Source: Gemmata massiliana (GTDB lineage: Bacteria > Planctomycetota > Planctomycetia > Gemmatales > Gemmataceae). Taken from it: a stretch of 64,000 bases of DNA. The translations under genes and the position numbers were made by a program. Positions within the stretch are counted from its first letter, which is position 1. Every line of letters begins with the position of its first letter. Where the stretch lies: contig NZ_LR593886.1 of the NCBI RefSeq assembly GCF_901538265.1, positions 9,321,738 through 9,385,737 of the forward strand. Direction: 5' to 3'. Positions 53,059 through 61,593 of this stretch are shown here, piece by piece. The notes below the pieces were generated by a model. The model searched no databases, was not told the origin of the DNA, and saw nothing but the letters and a program-made list of their open reading frames with translations.

Positions 53059-53616
53059 TGGTGGCTCCCGGAGTGAGTGAGGGGGAGCGGTCGCCCCTCT
53101 GTGACCATTCTAGGAGCGCCCGCGCCGAAATAATGTCGGACGGACGCAGAATTGGGACAGAAGGTTCGACCACACGCCCCTGGTGTTAAGTTCGATGGTC
53201 CTGGCCACAAATCGATGCGAAGTCGGTGGATTTATGATTGATACCTTTCCGTGCCCAACAAAAGAAGGTCAGTCGTGTCGCGGGCCGCACCTAATCCGCC
53301 CGGCGCGGTGAACTTCACCGACTGGGTAAACGGCCCATTGTGGGCCACGCGCATCGGAATAACCGATCGGTGGCGAGGGGGTTACCGATCCGATCGTCAG
53401 AGGAAGTGTCTAACCACAGCGCCCCTTGAGGGTTCCGTTGACGTTGCTAATCGGGCGCTGCATTTGATTAGCGCAAATCACTTTTCGGGGCACTTCGACA
53501 GCGATCAAAACATTCTCGGGGCACCGGAATTGCAAAGGCTGGGCGGCACCGAAGCGGCTCGCGCTCGCGAGCGAACCGGTCGGTCTTCCATTCGCCCGTT
53601 ACGGAGAGATGCACTC
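53059..53616. other. Intergenic region upstream of the PRC-barrel gene
   Basis: About 560 bp between divergent genes. An in-frame extension of the PRC-barrel gene runs back to 53251 but has no protein-like composition and no ribosome binding site, and would place residues before the signal peptide. Short direct repeats such as GGGGCAC appear near 53488 and 53519. I see no gene or RNA. Confidence 0.5.
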
Positions 53617-54084
53617 ATGATTAAGTACACCATGCGCTCGGCTTTTGCCCTTCTCCTCACGGCCAGCGCCCTGCCCGTTCTTGCCGCCGACCCGCCCCGC
53701 GTCATCGCCGTGGCCCCACCCGCAGTTGCCGCGGGCGGCCAGATCCGCGCGAAGCAGGTGCTCGGCACGAAGATCCTGATCGCCGGGAACACCGCGATCG
53801 GCACCGTGGAGGATCTGGTGTTCGACGACGCCGGGAACCTCGAATACCTGGTCGTCTCGACCGATAATAACAAGTTCGTGAGCGTGCCGTGGGACGCCGC
53901 GAAGTGGGATCTGGAAAAGAAAGTTGGGACTATTGGGATCACCGTCGAACAGTACAAGACGATCCCGACGTTCACGACCACAACGTACCCCAGTTTCTAC
54001 ACGCCGACGTACCGCACCGAAACCTACAAGTTCTACGGGCTGACCCCGCGCGAACTGCGCCGCATCGAGCGCCGACTCCCGTAA
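53617..54084 (+). CDS. Exported PRC-barrel domain protein
   Basis: Encodes 155 residues with a signal peptide (MIKYTMRSAFALLLTASALP, ending VLAAD). The core, KILIAGNTAIGTVEDLVFDD then AGNLEYLVVSTDNNKFVSVP and WDAAKWD, is a PRC-barrel, the small beta-barrel found in photosynthetic reaction centre H subunits and RimM. A Tyr/Thr-rich tail (TTYPSFYTPTYRTETYKFYG) follows. Its binding partner is unknown. GGAGAG lies about 10 nt before the ATG, and a terminator follows the stop. Confidence 0.88.
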   Translation: MIKYTMRSAFALLLTASALPVLAADPPRVIAVAPPAVAAGGQIRAKQVLGTKILIAGNTAIGTVEDLVFDDAGNLEYLVVSTDNNKFVSVPWDAAKWDLEKKVGTIGITVEQYKTIPTFTTTTYPSFYTPTYRTETYKFYGLTPRELRRIERRLP

Positions 54085-54099
54085 TTTCGTGCGATATCA

Positions 54100-54152
54100 G
54101 CGGACCGGTGCGCGGGGACGAGCACCCGCGTTCCCGGTCCGCGGTCTTTTGT
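54100..54152 (+). terminator. Terminator after the PRC-barrel gene
   Basis: GCGGACCGG (54100-54108) pairs with CCGGTCCGC (54134-54142); the interior also pairs in part (CGCGGG with CCCGCG). TCTTTTGTTT follows. It starts 15 nt after the stop codon. Confidence 0.8.
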
Positions 54153-54359
54153 TTACACCTCAAATAACGCCCCTCTTCAACCCACGTTGTGGCGCGGCGC
54201 CGCAACGGTTCGGAACAAAAACGGATGTCGGACAAATGGGCAGATTGGAACGATTGGGAAAACCTTTTCGTTGACTCTGCTTAGGAGACCGGCTATCACG
54301 ACTGACGGTTCGTCGCCCACCATTCAATGCCTGACACCTTGATTTGGAGTGCCGTACCG

Positions 54360-56180
54360 ATGCTGAAGCGTCTCCTCTCTCGTCTGCGCCGAATTGACGC
54401 TCCGAGTCGCCCCGCGCCGAAAGCGTTCACGCGGTGCCTGAATCTCGAAGCCCTGGAAGCGCGCGAAGTGCCCGCGATCCTTTACGGGTTGACCGGGGCC
54501 AACACGTTACTGCGGCTCGATAGCGCGACCCCGACCGCGACCACCACGGTCACGATCACCGGGTTGGGAGCCAACCAACAACTCGTCGGGATCGACTTCC
54601 GCCCGCGCACCGGCCAACTGTACGGCAGCGCGGTCGTCGACGCGAGCGCCAACAACTCGGTCATCTTCACCTACCGCATCAACCCGCTGACGGGGGCCGC
54701 GACTCTTGTGGGCCAAACGGCCGCAGCGGTGCCCGGCGCCGGCGACGTCGCGGGCGGGTACGACTTCAACCCGACCGTGGACCGCATCCGCTACGTGAAC
54801 GTGAGCGACGAGAACGCGCGCCTGAACCCGAACAACGGCACCCTCGCGGGGGACGATACCGACCTGACCTCGGGGGGCATGCAGGACATCATCGGTGCGG
54901 CCTACGACCGCAACACCGACCGGCAGAGCACCGGGCGCCCCACGACGCTGTTCCTCATTAACCGCGCGACCAGTTCACTGGCGCGCCTGGGGAGCGTCAA
55001 CGGCACCCCCAACAGCCCCAACGGTGGGGTGGTCACCGACGTCGGGGCGCTGGGCGTGACGCTCGACGCCGGGGCCGACGGCGGGTTCGACATTTTTGAA
55101 AGCACGCTCAACGGCGGTTTGGGAACAGCGTTCGCGGCCCTGACCGTGAACGGCGTGACCGGTTTGTACAGCATCGACTTGGCCACCGGCGCCGCGACGC
55201 TCGTGGGCAACATCGGTACGGGGGCCACGCAGCTCACGAGCCTGGCCGCGGTCCCGGACGGCGTGGTGGTGGTCGGCTCGGGCCTCGGCGCCAACGGCGA
55301 CGTGCGCATCCTCGACTCCACGACCGGTGCGGTGCGGACCACGATCATCCCGTTCGCCGGGTACCAGGGCGGGGTGCGGGTGGCGGCCGGCGACGTGAAC
55401 CGCGACGGCATCCCGGACGCGGTGGTGAGCGCGGTCGCCCCGCAGGGGCACGTGAAGGTGTTCGACGGGGTGACCGGGAACCTCGTGCAGAGCTTCTTCG
55501 CGTTCGCCGGCTTCAACGGTACCGTGAACGTCACCACCGGCGACGTGAACGGCGACGGGTTCGCCGACATCATCGCGGTCGCCAACGGGGTCAACGGGCA
55601 CGTGAAGGTGTTCAGCGGGCAAGACGGTTCGCTGCTCGGCAGCTTCCTCGCGTACCAGGGCTTCCTCGGGAACGTGACCGTTTCGGCCGCGGACTTCAAC
55701 AACGACGGGAGTGACGAGATCGTGACCGCCGCCGCGGTGAACGGGCACGTGAAAGTGTTCAACGTCGACGGGACCGCGTTCTCCTCGGCCAGCCTGCCGA
55801 ACTTCGCCAGCAGCTTCTTCGCGTTCACCCCCTACGCGGGTGACGTGAACGTGGCGGCCGGCGACGTGAACGGCGACGGCATCGCCGACATCGTCCTGAG
55901 CAGCGGGTCCGGCACGCGCGGCAACGTGCGAGTGTTCAACGGGTCGAACAACACGCTGATCAGCAGCTTCTTCGCTTACGGCAGCGGCGTGACGAGCGGT
56001 GCGTCCGTGGCCCTGGCCGACGCGAACGGCGACGGGCTGCTCGACATCCGCGTGACGCCGGGCTTGGGCCAACAGGCCAACGTCACGACGTTCGACTCGG
56101 TCGGCACGTCGATCGGGACGACGTTCTCGGCGTTCGCCAGCTTCCAGGGCGGCGCGACGGTCGGCGGCGCGCGGTTCTAA
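54360..56180 (+). CDS. Surface FG-GAP/VCBS repeat protein with DUF4394-like domain
   Basis: Encodes 606 residues. The N-terminus has a basic stretch and LNLEALEAREVPAIL, the motif that marks large exported planctomycete proteins. Residues about 38-310 look like a DUF4394-type propeller (LDSATPTATTTVTITGL, VGIDFRPRTGQLYG, RIRYVNVSDENARLNPNNGT). The second half holds about five to six FG-GAP/VCBS repeats with Ca-binding loops such as DVNRDGIPD, DVNGDGFAD, DFNNDGSDE, DVNGDGIAD and DANGDGLLD, separated by SFFAFAGF-type strands. It is probably a cell-surface adhesive or ligand-binding protein. I chose ATG 54360 over 54327 because GGAG precedes it. Confidence 0.9.
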   Translation: MLKRLLSRLRRIDAPSRPAPKAFTRCLNLEALEAREVPAILYGLTGANTLLRLDSATPTATTTVTITGLGANQQLVGIDFRPRTGQLYGSAVVDASANNSVIFTYRINPLTGAATLVGQTAAAVPGAGDVAGGYDFNPTVDRIRYVNVSDENARLNPNNGTLAGDDTDLTSGGMQDIIGAAYDRNTDRQSTGRPTTLFLINRATSSLARLGSVNGTPNSPNGGVVTDVGALGVTLDAGADGGFDIFESTLNGGLGTAFAALTVNGVTGLYSIDLATGAATLVGNIGTGATQLTSLAAVPDGVVVVGSGLGANGDVRILDSTTGAVRTTIIPFAGYQGGVRVAAGDVNRDGIPDAVVSAVAPQGHVKVFDGVTGNLVQSFFAFAGFNGTVNVTTGDVNGDGFADIIAVANGVNGHVKVFSGQDGSLLGSFLAYQGFLGNVTVSAADFNNDGSDEIVTAAAVNGHVKVFNVDGTAFSSASLPNFASSFFAFTPYAGDVNVAAGDVNGDGIADIVLSSGSGTRGNVRVFNGSNNTLISSFFAYGSGVTSGASVALADANGDGLLDIRVTPGLGQQANVTTFDSVGTSIGTTFSAFASFQGGATVGGARF

Positions 56181-56298
56181 GCGCCGGTCGTGAAGTGAGT
56201 TCGGTTAACGCACGCGGCGTCCGCGTAATTGGCGAACGGCGCGTGCCACTGTGAACGAATCCCGTCTGCAATAATCGCGCAAAACATCAGAAGAGAAG

Positions 56299-56327
56299 CA
56301 AAAAAAGCCCGCTCAACTCGAAGCGGG
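56299..56327 (-). terminator. Rho-independent terminator of the phosphodiesterase gene
   Basis: CCCGCT (56308-56313) pairs with AGCGGG (56322-56327) around an 8-nt loop; on the minus strand a run of seven T follows (complement of 56300-56306). The stem overlaps the end of the coding sequence, including its stop codon. Confidence 0.78.
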
Positions 56328-56927
56328 TGGCGGGGCCGGCGCGTCGGGGAGCACACTGGGCGGCATGACGATCGAGCCGGTGCCGTCGTCGAGGGCCGCG
56401 GACGCCGCGTGCGCGGTAGCGGCGTGGCCGCCCTGCGGTTTCGTCGGGATGATGATGGGTTTGATTTCGCCGGTGGCCAGGTCCAGTACGATACACGTCT
56501 TCGGGTTCGCACGGAACAGTGCTCCGGGATTCGCAACGAGCGTGCGCCCGGTGCGGTGCTGCTCGCGAACGTGGGTGTGACCGTAGAACACGTAATCGAA
56601 GAAGTCGGCGTTCTCCAGTTGGCGCAACTGGTGGCGCTCGTGGCTGTGGACCCACGCGACCCGCTTGTCGGCCAGCGTGAGCGCGCCGAACGAATCGTAG
56701 TGCGTGCCGCCCGCGTCCTTGATCGCGGCGGCCAGCCTCACTTTGTCCTTGTCCCAGTTGCCGAACACGAAGTGCGTCGGGATCGGCTTGAACGCGCGGA
56801 CGGTTTCCGGCGACTCGATGTCGCCGCAATGCAGGATCAGTTCGACCTCCTGCTCCAGCAAGAGGCGAACGGCTTCCGCGACCGCCTCCTGGCGGTCGTG
56901 GGTGTCACTGACGACCCCGATCCGCAT
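56313..56927 (-). CDS. YfcE/MJ0936-type metallophosphoesterase
   Basis: Encodes 204 residues. All calcineurin-like motifs are present: MRIGVVSDTHDRQEA (D-T-H-D), LILHCGDIES (G-D), HFVFGNWDKDK (G-N-W-D in place of G-N-H-D), WVHSHER and YVFYGHTHVREQ (G-H-T-H). This is the YfcE/MJ0936 group of small phosphodiesterases, acting on small phosphodiester substrates with two metals. A Pro/Ala tail of about 45 residues extends beyond the domain. ATG 56927 has GGGGGAAC directly upstream. The enzyme is cytoplasmic. Confidence 0.93.
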   Translation of the reverse strand: MRIGVVSDTHDRQEAVAEAVRLLLEQEVELILHCGDIESPETVRAFKPIPTHFVFGNWDKDKVRLAAAIKDAGGTHYDSFGALTLADKRVAWVHSHERHQLRQLENADFFDYVFYGHTHVREQHRTGRTLVANPGALFRANPKTCIVLDLATGEIKPIIIPTKPQGGHAATAHAASAALDDGTGSIVMPPSVLPDAPAPPPASS

Positions 56928-57176
56928 AGTTCCCCCGTTACGCCCCAATTCGACGCCCGCCGACGCACATTCACTACCTTAACAAACCGGAAGAGGGTCG
57001 GGTATATCGGGTGTGTTGGGTATCGTGAGGTCGGGTGCCGCAAATCGCGGTATTTCGGGATCGGACCAGCAACAATCGTTTGAATTATCGGTCGGCGCAC
57101 GCGCAATCGTAGCTCCGTGCGCCCCTTACGCTTTCGCCGCGCCCGACTCACCCGGATTTTCCTCACAACCGGAACG

Positions 57177-58496
57177 TCACTTCTTCGGGAGAACGAGCGC
57201 GTTGACGAGATCCCGGTCGCGTGCGCCGACGGCCTTCACCTTGTCCGGCTTCATCGCGAACGTGACGGCCACTTGATCACCCTGCGGACCGGCGATCAGG
57301 TGGAAGTTCTGAATCGCGGGCAGCTCTTCCATCTTCCCCTCCGCCGAGATGCGGTACACCCAGCGCCCGTCCGGCGCCGCCGTCTCGGCGTCTTCGAGCA
57401 CGCGCGACACGGTCCACCCCGGCGAGCTACCCACGGCCTTCTTGAACTCGTCGGCCGGGGTGTGTTTGCCCGGGTCCGCTTTCTTCCAGACCATGAAGGT
57501 GGCCTGCGCGATGAACTCGCCTTTATCGAGCAGCCGCATGATGAGGTGGTGCTCAGTTTGGCCGGTAACGTGCCAGTCGCGTGGGTACACGAGTTCGTAG
57601 CGCTTCTTCGGGTCGGTGTACCGGAGCAGCCCCATCGACGCGGGCACATCGCCCTTCGGGACGACTGCGAGCGCCGTGTCGCTCAATTCCTTCGGCGCCT
57701 CGGTCAGTGCCGCCCGCTTGATGGCAATCGTCGCTTCGACCTGCGACGCGGGCGCGACTGGTCCTTGTTCGCGGTCGTCCTTCTGCTTCCACGTCAGCGC
57801 GGTCACACGCTTCGCGGCGACATCGTATGTACCGTTCGCAGTTACCGTTAGCGTGACCTTCGCGCCGCTCTCGATCCCCTCCGCGGTCCCCTCAATGGTG
57901 AACGTCGCTTGCCCGTTCGCGGCGGCCGTGAGCTTCCCGGTCAGGCCGGTCTTGTCGCTCTTGATAAGCCCGTCGAACTGGCACGCGGCCTGAACCGCGG
58001 CGGGCAGCACGGTCCACGTGTCCCCAACGTTCACGGCCTTGTTCGGGAGCAACCCGGGAATGCACTGCGGGTTGAAGTGCTCCGTCACGAGGTCGAGTTC
58101 GTCGCGTGTGAGCGGACCGGTTGGACTGAAACAGAACGCCCCATCGGAGTTGCGCAGCGCCACGACCAGAGCGCGGTCGTTCGGCAGCGCGCGGTCGGCC
58201 TTTTCTCCGCCCACAACGGCCGAGGCCGCGGCGCTGTCGTAGTAACGTGCGGACCGAGCCGGCAGCCCGTCGGCGGTCGCGAGCGTCCGTTCCGCGAACA
58301 GGTGCCGCGCCTTCGCGTCGAGCCGGACCGCCTCCTTCGCGCCCTCCTGGGTAACGATCAGTTTGCCCGTCAGATCGAGTTCGACGGTGTACCGGAAGTA
58401 CTCGCCCGCGGTCGGCGCTTCGCTCAGAGTAACCTGTGCGTTGGCGACCGGCGTTATTGCAACAAGGGCAAGCAGTGTAGCGGCGGCGCGACTCAT
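57177..58496 (-). CDS. Exported protein of unknown function
   Basis: Encodes 439 residues with a signal peptide (MSRAAATLLALVAITPVANA, then QVT). The first 270 residues are beta-rich (EYFRYTVELDLTGKLIVTQE, AVNVGDTWTVLPAAVQAACQ, AANGQATFTIEGTAEGIESG). The C-terminal 150 residues, RYTDPKKRYELVYPRDWHVT, MRLLDKGEFIAQATFMVWKK and MEELPAIQNFHLIAGPQGDQ, resemble the PsbP/DUF1795-like fold of exported proteins. I chose ATG 58496 (GGAGA 6 nt upstream, clean signal) over a long unnatural extension. It is divergent from the TIM-barrel gene. Confidence 0.75.
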   Translation of the reverse strand: MSRAAATLLALVAITPVANAQVTLSEAPTAGEYFRYTVELDLTGKLIVTQEGAKEAVRLDAKARHLFAERTLATADGLPARSARYYDSAAASAVVGGEKADRALPNDRALVVALRNSDGAFCFSPTGPLTRDELDLVTEHFNPQCIPGLLPNKAVNVGDTWTVLPAAVQAACQFDGLIKSDKTGLTGKLTAAANGQATFTIEGTAEGIESGAKVTLTVTANGTYDVAAKRVTALTWKQKDDREQGPVAPASQVEATIAIKRAALTEAPKELSDTALAVVPKGDVPASMGLLRYTDPKKRYELVYPRDWHVTGQTEHHLIMRLLDKGEFIAQATFMVWKKADPGKHTPADEFKKAVGSSPGWTVSRVLEDAETAAPDGRWVYRISAEGKMEELPAIQNFHLIAGPQGDQVAVTFAMKPDKVKAVGARDRDLVNALVLPKK

Positions 58497-58654
58497 TCGG
58501 CGTCTCCGTGTGTACGGGAGGCAATGAGCGGCGGTGCATACGTTGGGAGGGGCCACACGGTCAAGACGAAGAAGCACCCACTTGCACAATTCGCTTCGCG
58601 TAACAAAACTGAGGTCACCTCGATCGCCCGTCTGTTCCCCAACTGGAGCGCTCC

Positions 58655-59581
58655 ATGTTGACCGATCGCCGCCGGTTCCTCGCCGCGTCCGCCGCACTCG
58701 CCGTCGTTCCGACCGCCGACGCACGGGCGGCCGAACCCCCGAAGGTCCGGCCCATCCGCATCGGGATCTCGACGTACTCCTTCTGGCAGTTCAAGAACAA
58801 CAAGCTGCGCGACGTCGAGACGTGTATCGATCTGGCCGGAGAGATGGGATTCGACGCGGTCGAGGTGCTGCACCGCCAGATGACGGATGAATCGCCCGCC
58901 GCGCTCCAGAAGATCAAGCGCCGCGCGTTCCTCAACGGGATGGGGTTGTGCGGGTTCTCGATCCACCAGGGGTTCGTGTACTCGGACAAGGCCGAGCGCC
59001 AGAAGAACATCGATCACACGATCAAGTGCCTGGAAATGTGCTACGCGATGGGCATCCCGACGATGCGTTTAAACACCGGGCGCTGGGGGACCACGAAGAG
59101 CTTCGACGATCTGATGAAGAACCGCGGCATCGAACCGAATCTGCCCGGGTTCACCGACGACGACGGGTTCAAGTGGGTGATCGACTCGATCCAGAGCTGC
59201 CTCAAGACCGCGGAGAAGTGCGGGGTGGTGATGGGGTTGGAGAACCACTGGGGGCTCGGGCGCACGCCCGAAGGGGTTCTCAAGATCGTCGACGCGGTCA
59301 ATTCGCCGTGGTTGCAGGTGACGATGGACACGGGGAACTTCCTCGAAGACCCCTACGACCGACTGGAGAAGATGGCGCCGAAAACGGTTCTGGTACAGGC
59401 GAAGACGTACTACGGCGGCGGACTGTGGTACACGCTCGACCTCGACAACGAGCGGATCGCCAAGATGCTCCGCAAGCACAAGTACAACGGGTTCGTGTCA
59501 CTGGAGTTCGAGGGCAAGGAAGACCCGCACACGGGCGTGCCGAAGAGCCTCGCCGCGCTCCGTAAGGCGTTCGCTGTGTAA
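58655..59581 (+). CDS. Exported sugar phosphate isomerase/epimerase-like protein
   Basis: Encodes 308 residues. It begins with a Tat-type signal, LTDRRRFLAASAALAVVPTA. The rest is a xylose-isomerase-like TIM barrel (AP endonuclease family 2): RIGISTYSFWQFKNNKLRDV, LAGEMGFDAVEVLHRQM, GVVMGLENHWGLGRTPEGVL with a metal-binding Glu, VTMDTGNFLEDPYDRLEKMA with Asp, and GFVSLEFEGKEDP with the final Glu. Planctomycetes export many such enzymes, presumably acting on sugars from polysaccharides; the substrate is unknown. GGAG lies 7 nt before the ATG. Confidence 0.92.
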   Translation: MLTDRRRFLAASAALAVVPTADARAAEPPKVRPIRIGISTYSFWQFKNNKLRDVETCIDLAGEMGFDAVEVLHRQMTDESPAALQKIKRRAFLNGMGLCGFSIHQGFVYSDKAERQKNIDHTIKCLEMCYAMGIPTMRLNTGRWGTTKSFDDLMKNRGIEPNLPGFTDDDGFKWVIDSIQSCLKTAEKCGVVMGLENHWGLGRTPEGVLKIVDAVNSPWLQVTMDTGNFLEDPYDRLEKMAPKTVLVQAKTYYGGGLWYTLDLDNERIAKMLRKHKYNGFVSLEFEGKEDPHTGVPKSLAALRKAFAV

Positions 59582-59699
59582 GGGGCGGTTGAACTGGTCC
59601 GGTCAACGTTCCCCCTACGAAGGACGCGCGTTGGCCGGGTCACGACAGATAAGGTTGGTTCCGAAATGACTCTTGTGTCCGTTCGTGGTGTCTCGTGGG

Positions 59700-60494
59700 T
59701 CATTTCTTACCCAACAGGAGATCCACGACCCAACACCCGCGCACGTGAACTTGGCTGGCGTCGCGGCAGTGGTTCAGCACGTCAGCGTTGTCGCAACCCG
59801 CATCCTGAAGCGCGTCCGCCAATATCGGCATCGCGCTGAAATCGCGTGAGTCGTACATCTGCGCGGCCAGTGCGAGAACTGTCGATGTGCTCCAAGTTCG
59901 TTTGATGCTCGCTGACCAAACTACATTTTCAAATATGTCGCGCAGAAGCGCGGCCTGTGTATCAGCGATCGGGTTCGAGTCTGGATCACCGGAGGCGACA
60001 GCAGCAACCGCGGCTGCCGCCCCACCCATCCACCTGACACGTGCCTCGGGATCTTCTTGGCGAGCAAGGGCTGAAGCGAGTTCCAATGCAGCGCGTGTGA
60101 GGTCATCCAGCGGCGGTCGGGGGAGGCATTCAGGAGGAGGCCCGTACTCTCTGAGCGTTTCGCTAATCGCTCCACTCGTTGATAAGAAACGGGTCTTTAA
60201 CCACTCAGTTCCTTCTGCGGCCTCCGTAGCAAGTTCCACGGTTCGCCGAAGGAGTTCATTGCCACAGAGGGGTAAAACATGCCGAGCACAGGCGATGTCG
60301 TATAGGAAAATCTTGCGATCAGTAATGATCGGGCAGCCATCAAGGATAAGACTTTGAAAGCTGAGCTGGATGCTGTAGAAGTCTCGTGCTCCAATACACC
60401 TCATCCAATCCGCTTCGGCGAACCAGCAACGCATCGTTTGTTGCTGGTCTCCAATGAGTTGAGCCGAGACATGCGGTTTCCGCTTCTTCGCCAT
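59700..60494 (-). CDS. Gemmata-type conserved protein, paralogue of 11991-12620
   Basis: Encodes 264 residues. The C-terminal 60 residues match the 11991-12620 protein almost word for word: DSRDFSAMPILADALQDAGC then DNADVLNHCR and HVRGCWVVDLLLGKK. The N-terminal part differs: it starts MAKKRKPHVSAQLIGDQQQT, then MRCWFAEADWMRCIGARDFY, and includes QAALLRDIFENVVW. It seems to be a fusion or divergent member in which the usual R-K-L-R-L-F-A-C-x-C-C-R opening is replaced. ATG 60494 has GAGGG upstream. The function is unknown. Confidence 0.82.
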   Translation of the reverse strand: MAKKRKPHVSAQLIGDQQQTMRCWFAEADWMRCIGARDFYSIQLSFQSLILDGCPIITDRKIFLYDIACARHVLPLCGNELLRRTVELATEAAEGTEWLKTRFLSTSGAISETLREYGPPPECLPRPPLDDLTRAALELASALARQEDPEARVRWMGGAAAAVAAVASGDPDSNPIADTQAALLRDIFENVVWSASIKRTWSTSTVLALAAQMYDSRDFSAMPILADALQDAGCDNADVLNHCRDASQVHVRGCWVVDLLLGKK

Positions 60495-60552
60495 ACCCAA
60501 CCCTCGGCTCGGAAAACGCCTCTAGGTCGGACAGTCGCTCACCACCAGCGGT

Positions 60553-60843
60553 TCACGCCTTCGGAGCGAGGTTCGCGTTGAAGAACACCATCTTCCACGG
60601 GCGAACGGTCCATTTCAGGAACACACCGGCCGCGTGGAACGGATCGGCCTTCATCAGCGCCTCGACCCCTTCCGGCGAATCGGCTTCGTAAATGATGAGC
60701 GCGCCGTACCCGTCTTCCGTCGGGCCGGACGCGAAGAGCTGGTTCTTCTCCATGAGGCTCGTCAGGTACGCCCGGTGCGCGGGGCGGTGCGATTCGACGA
60801 GCGCCTTGTCCTGGCTGTACTCGATCAGGGCTGCGTATTTCAC
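60553..60843 (-). CDS. YciI-family protein
   Basis: Encodes 96 residues. Family pattern: MKYAALIEYSQDKALVESHR, HRAYLTSLMEKNQLFASGPT with the conserved His-Arg, then EDGYGALIIYEADSPEGVEA and ADPFHAAGVFLKWTVRPWK with the conserved Asp-Pro-Phe. YciI-like proteins have a ferredoxin-like dimeric fold; some may dehalogenate or bind small molecules, but the role is unproven. The GTG start at 60843 overlaps the stop of the DUF6580 gene (GTGA) and has GGAGAA upstream, so the two are translationally coupled. Confidence 0.9.
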   Translation of the reverse strand: MKYAALIEYSQDKALVESHRPAHRAYLTSLMEKNQLFASGPTEDGYGALIIYEADSPEGVEALMKADPFHAAGVFLKWTVRPWKMVFFNANLAPKA

Positions 60844-61469
60844 CAGTGGTTCTCCGTGGCACCAACTTGTTCGGGGGCGGCGTTCACGCGCTCCGCGGGG
60901 AAGTACACCCGGCTCAGCACCGCGTGGGCGCTGAAGAACGCCACGCTGAACGCGACGTCGCCGACGAACGTGCCGCGGTAGAACGGAATCGCCGAAACGT
61001 AGCAATCAACGAGTCCGGCGAACGAATGCTCGTAATGGGGCAGCGCTTTTTCCAGCCAGCTCACGAAGTTGCTGACGAAAAAGAACAGTAGCCCGGACCC
61101 GAGTGCCACCGTCATGATGCGGCTGATCGACTCGGACCGCCGAAGGAACGCCCAGCCCATCACCACGTACCCGGTGAAGTACACCCACGAGAGGGGGTAC
61201 GGCTGCCACCAGGCCGCGGTGAAATAGAGGCACAGGTCTTTCAGCGCGATGGCCAGGGCGGTCACCCCGACGCCCGGCCAGAAGCCCAGGCGCCCCGCGG
61301 CGAACAGGGCGAGCGCCCCGATCACCGAGGCGTTCCACATGCTGTATTCCGTGGGCAACTGAGCGAACGTCAGCGTGAGCAGCGCGGTGAGTGCCAGTCC
61401 CACCCCGGCGAGCGCGAGCGTCATCGGCTTGAAGTACGGCGAAACGGGTTGCGGGGCGGGCTCGGCCAT
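60840..61469 (-). CDS. DUF6580-family membrane protein
   Basis: Encodes 209 residues with about five membrane helices, including MTLALAGVGLALTALLTLTF, VIGALALFAAGRLGFWPGVG and VTALAIALKDLCLYFTA. The conserved C-terminal block is LGSGLLFFFVSNFVSWLEKA then HYEHSFAGLVDCYVSAIPFY and RGTFVGDVAFSVAFF. This is the DUF6580 pattern, a family that resembles the substrate-binding S component of ECF transporters. No ECF ATPase genes are nearby, so transport is only inferred. It is coupled to the YciI-like gene. Confidence 0.83.
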   Translation of the reverse strand: MAEPAPQPVSPYFKPMTLALAGVGLALTALLTLTFAQLPTEYSMWNASVIGALALFAAGRLGFWPGVGVTALAIALKDLCLYFTAAWWQPYPLSWVYFTGYVVMGWAFLRRSESISRIMTVALGSGLLFFFVSNFVSWLEKALPHYEHSFAGLVDCYVSAIPFYRGTFVGDVAFSVAFFSAHAVLSRVYFPAERVNAAPEQVGATENHW

Positions 61470-61593
61470 GTGCGTTCTCCGATACGATTGTCGGCTTCAA
61501 TGTAGGTACGGCGCGGTTCAGACGCAAGTCGGGTACAATGGTCCCTCGGCGCGAACCGCCCGCGGGCACAGTCATTGAGGGAGGGTTCTGTTC

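Noticed and set aside
53251..53616. N-terminal extension of the PRC-barrel protein
   Set aside because: It would precede a clear signal peptide, has no ribosome binding site and lacks protein-like composition.
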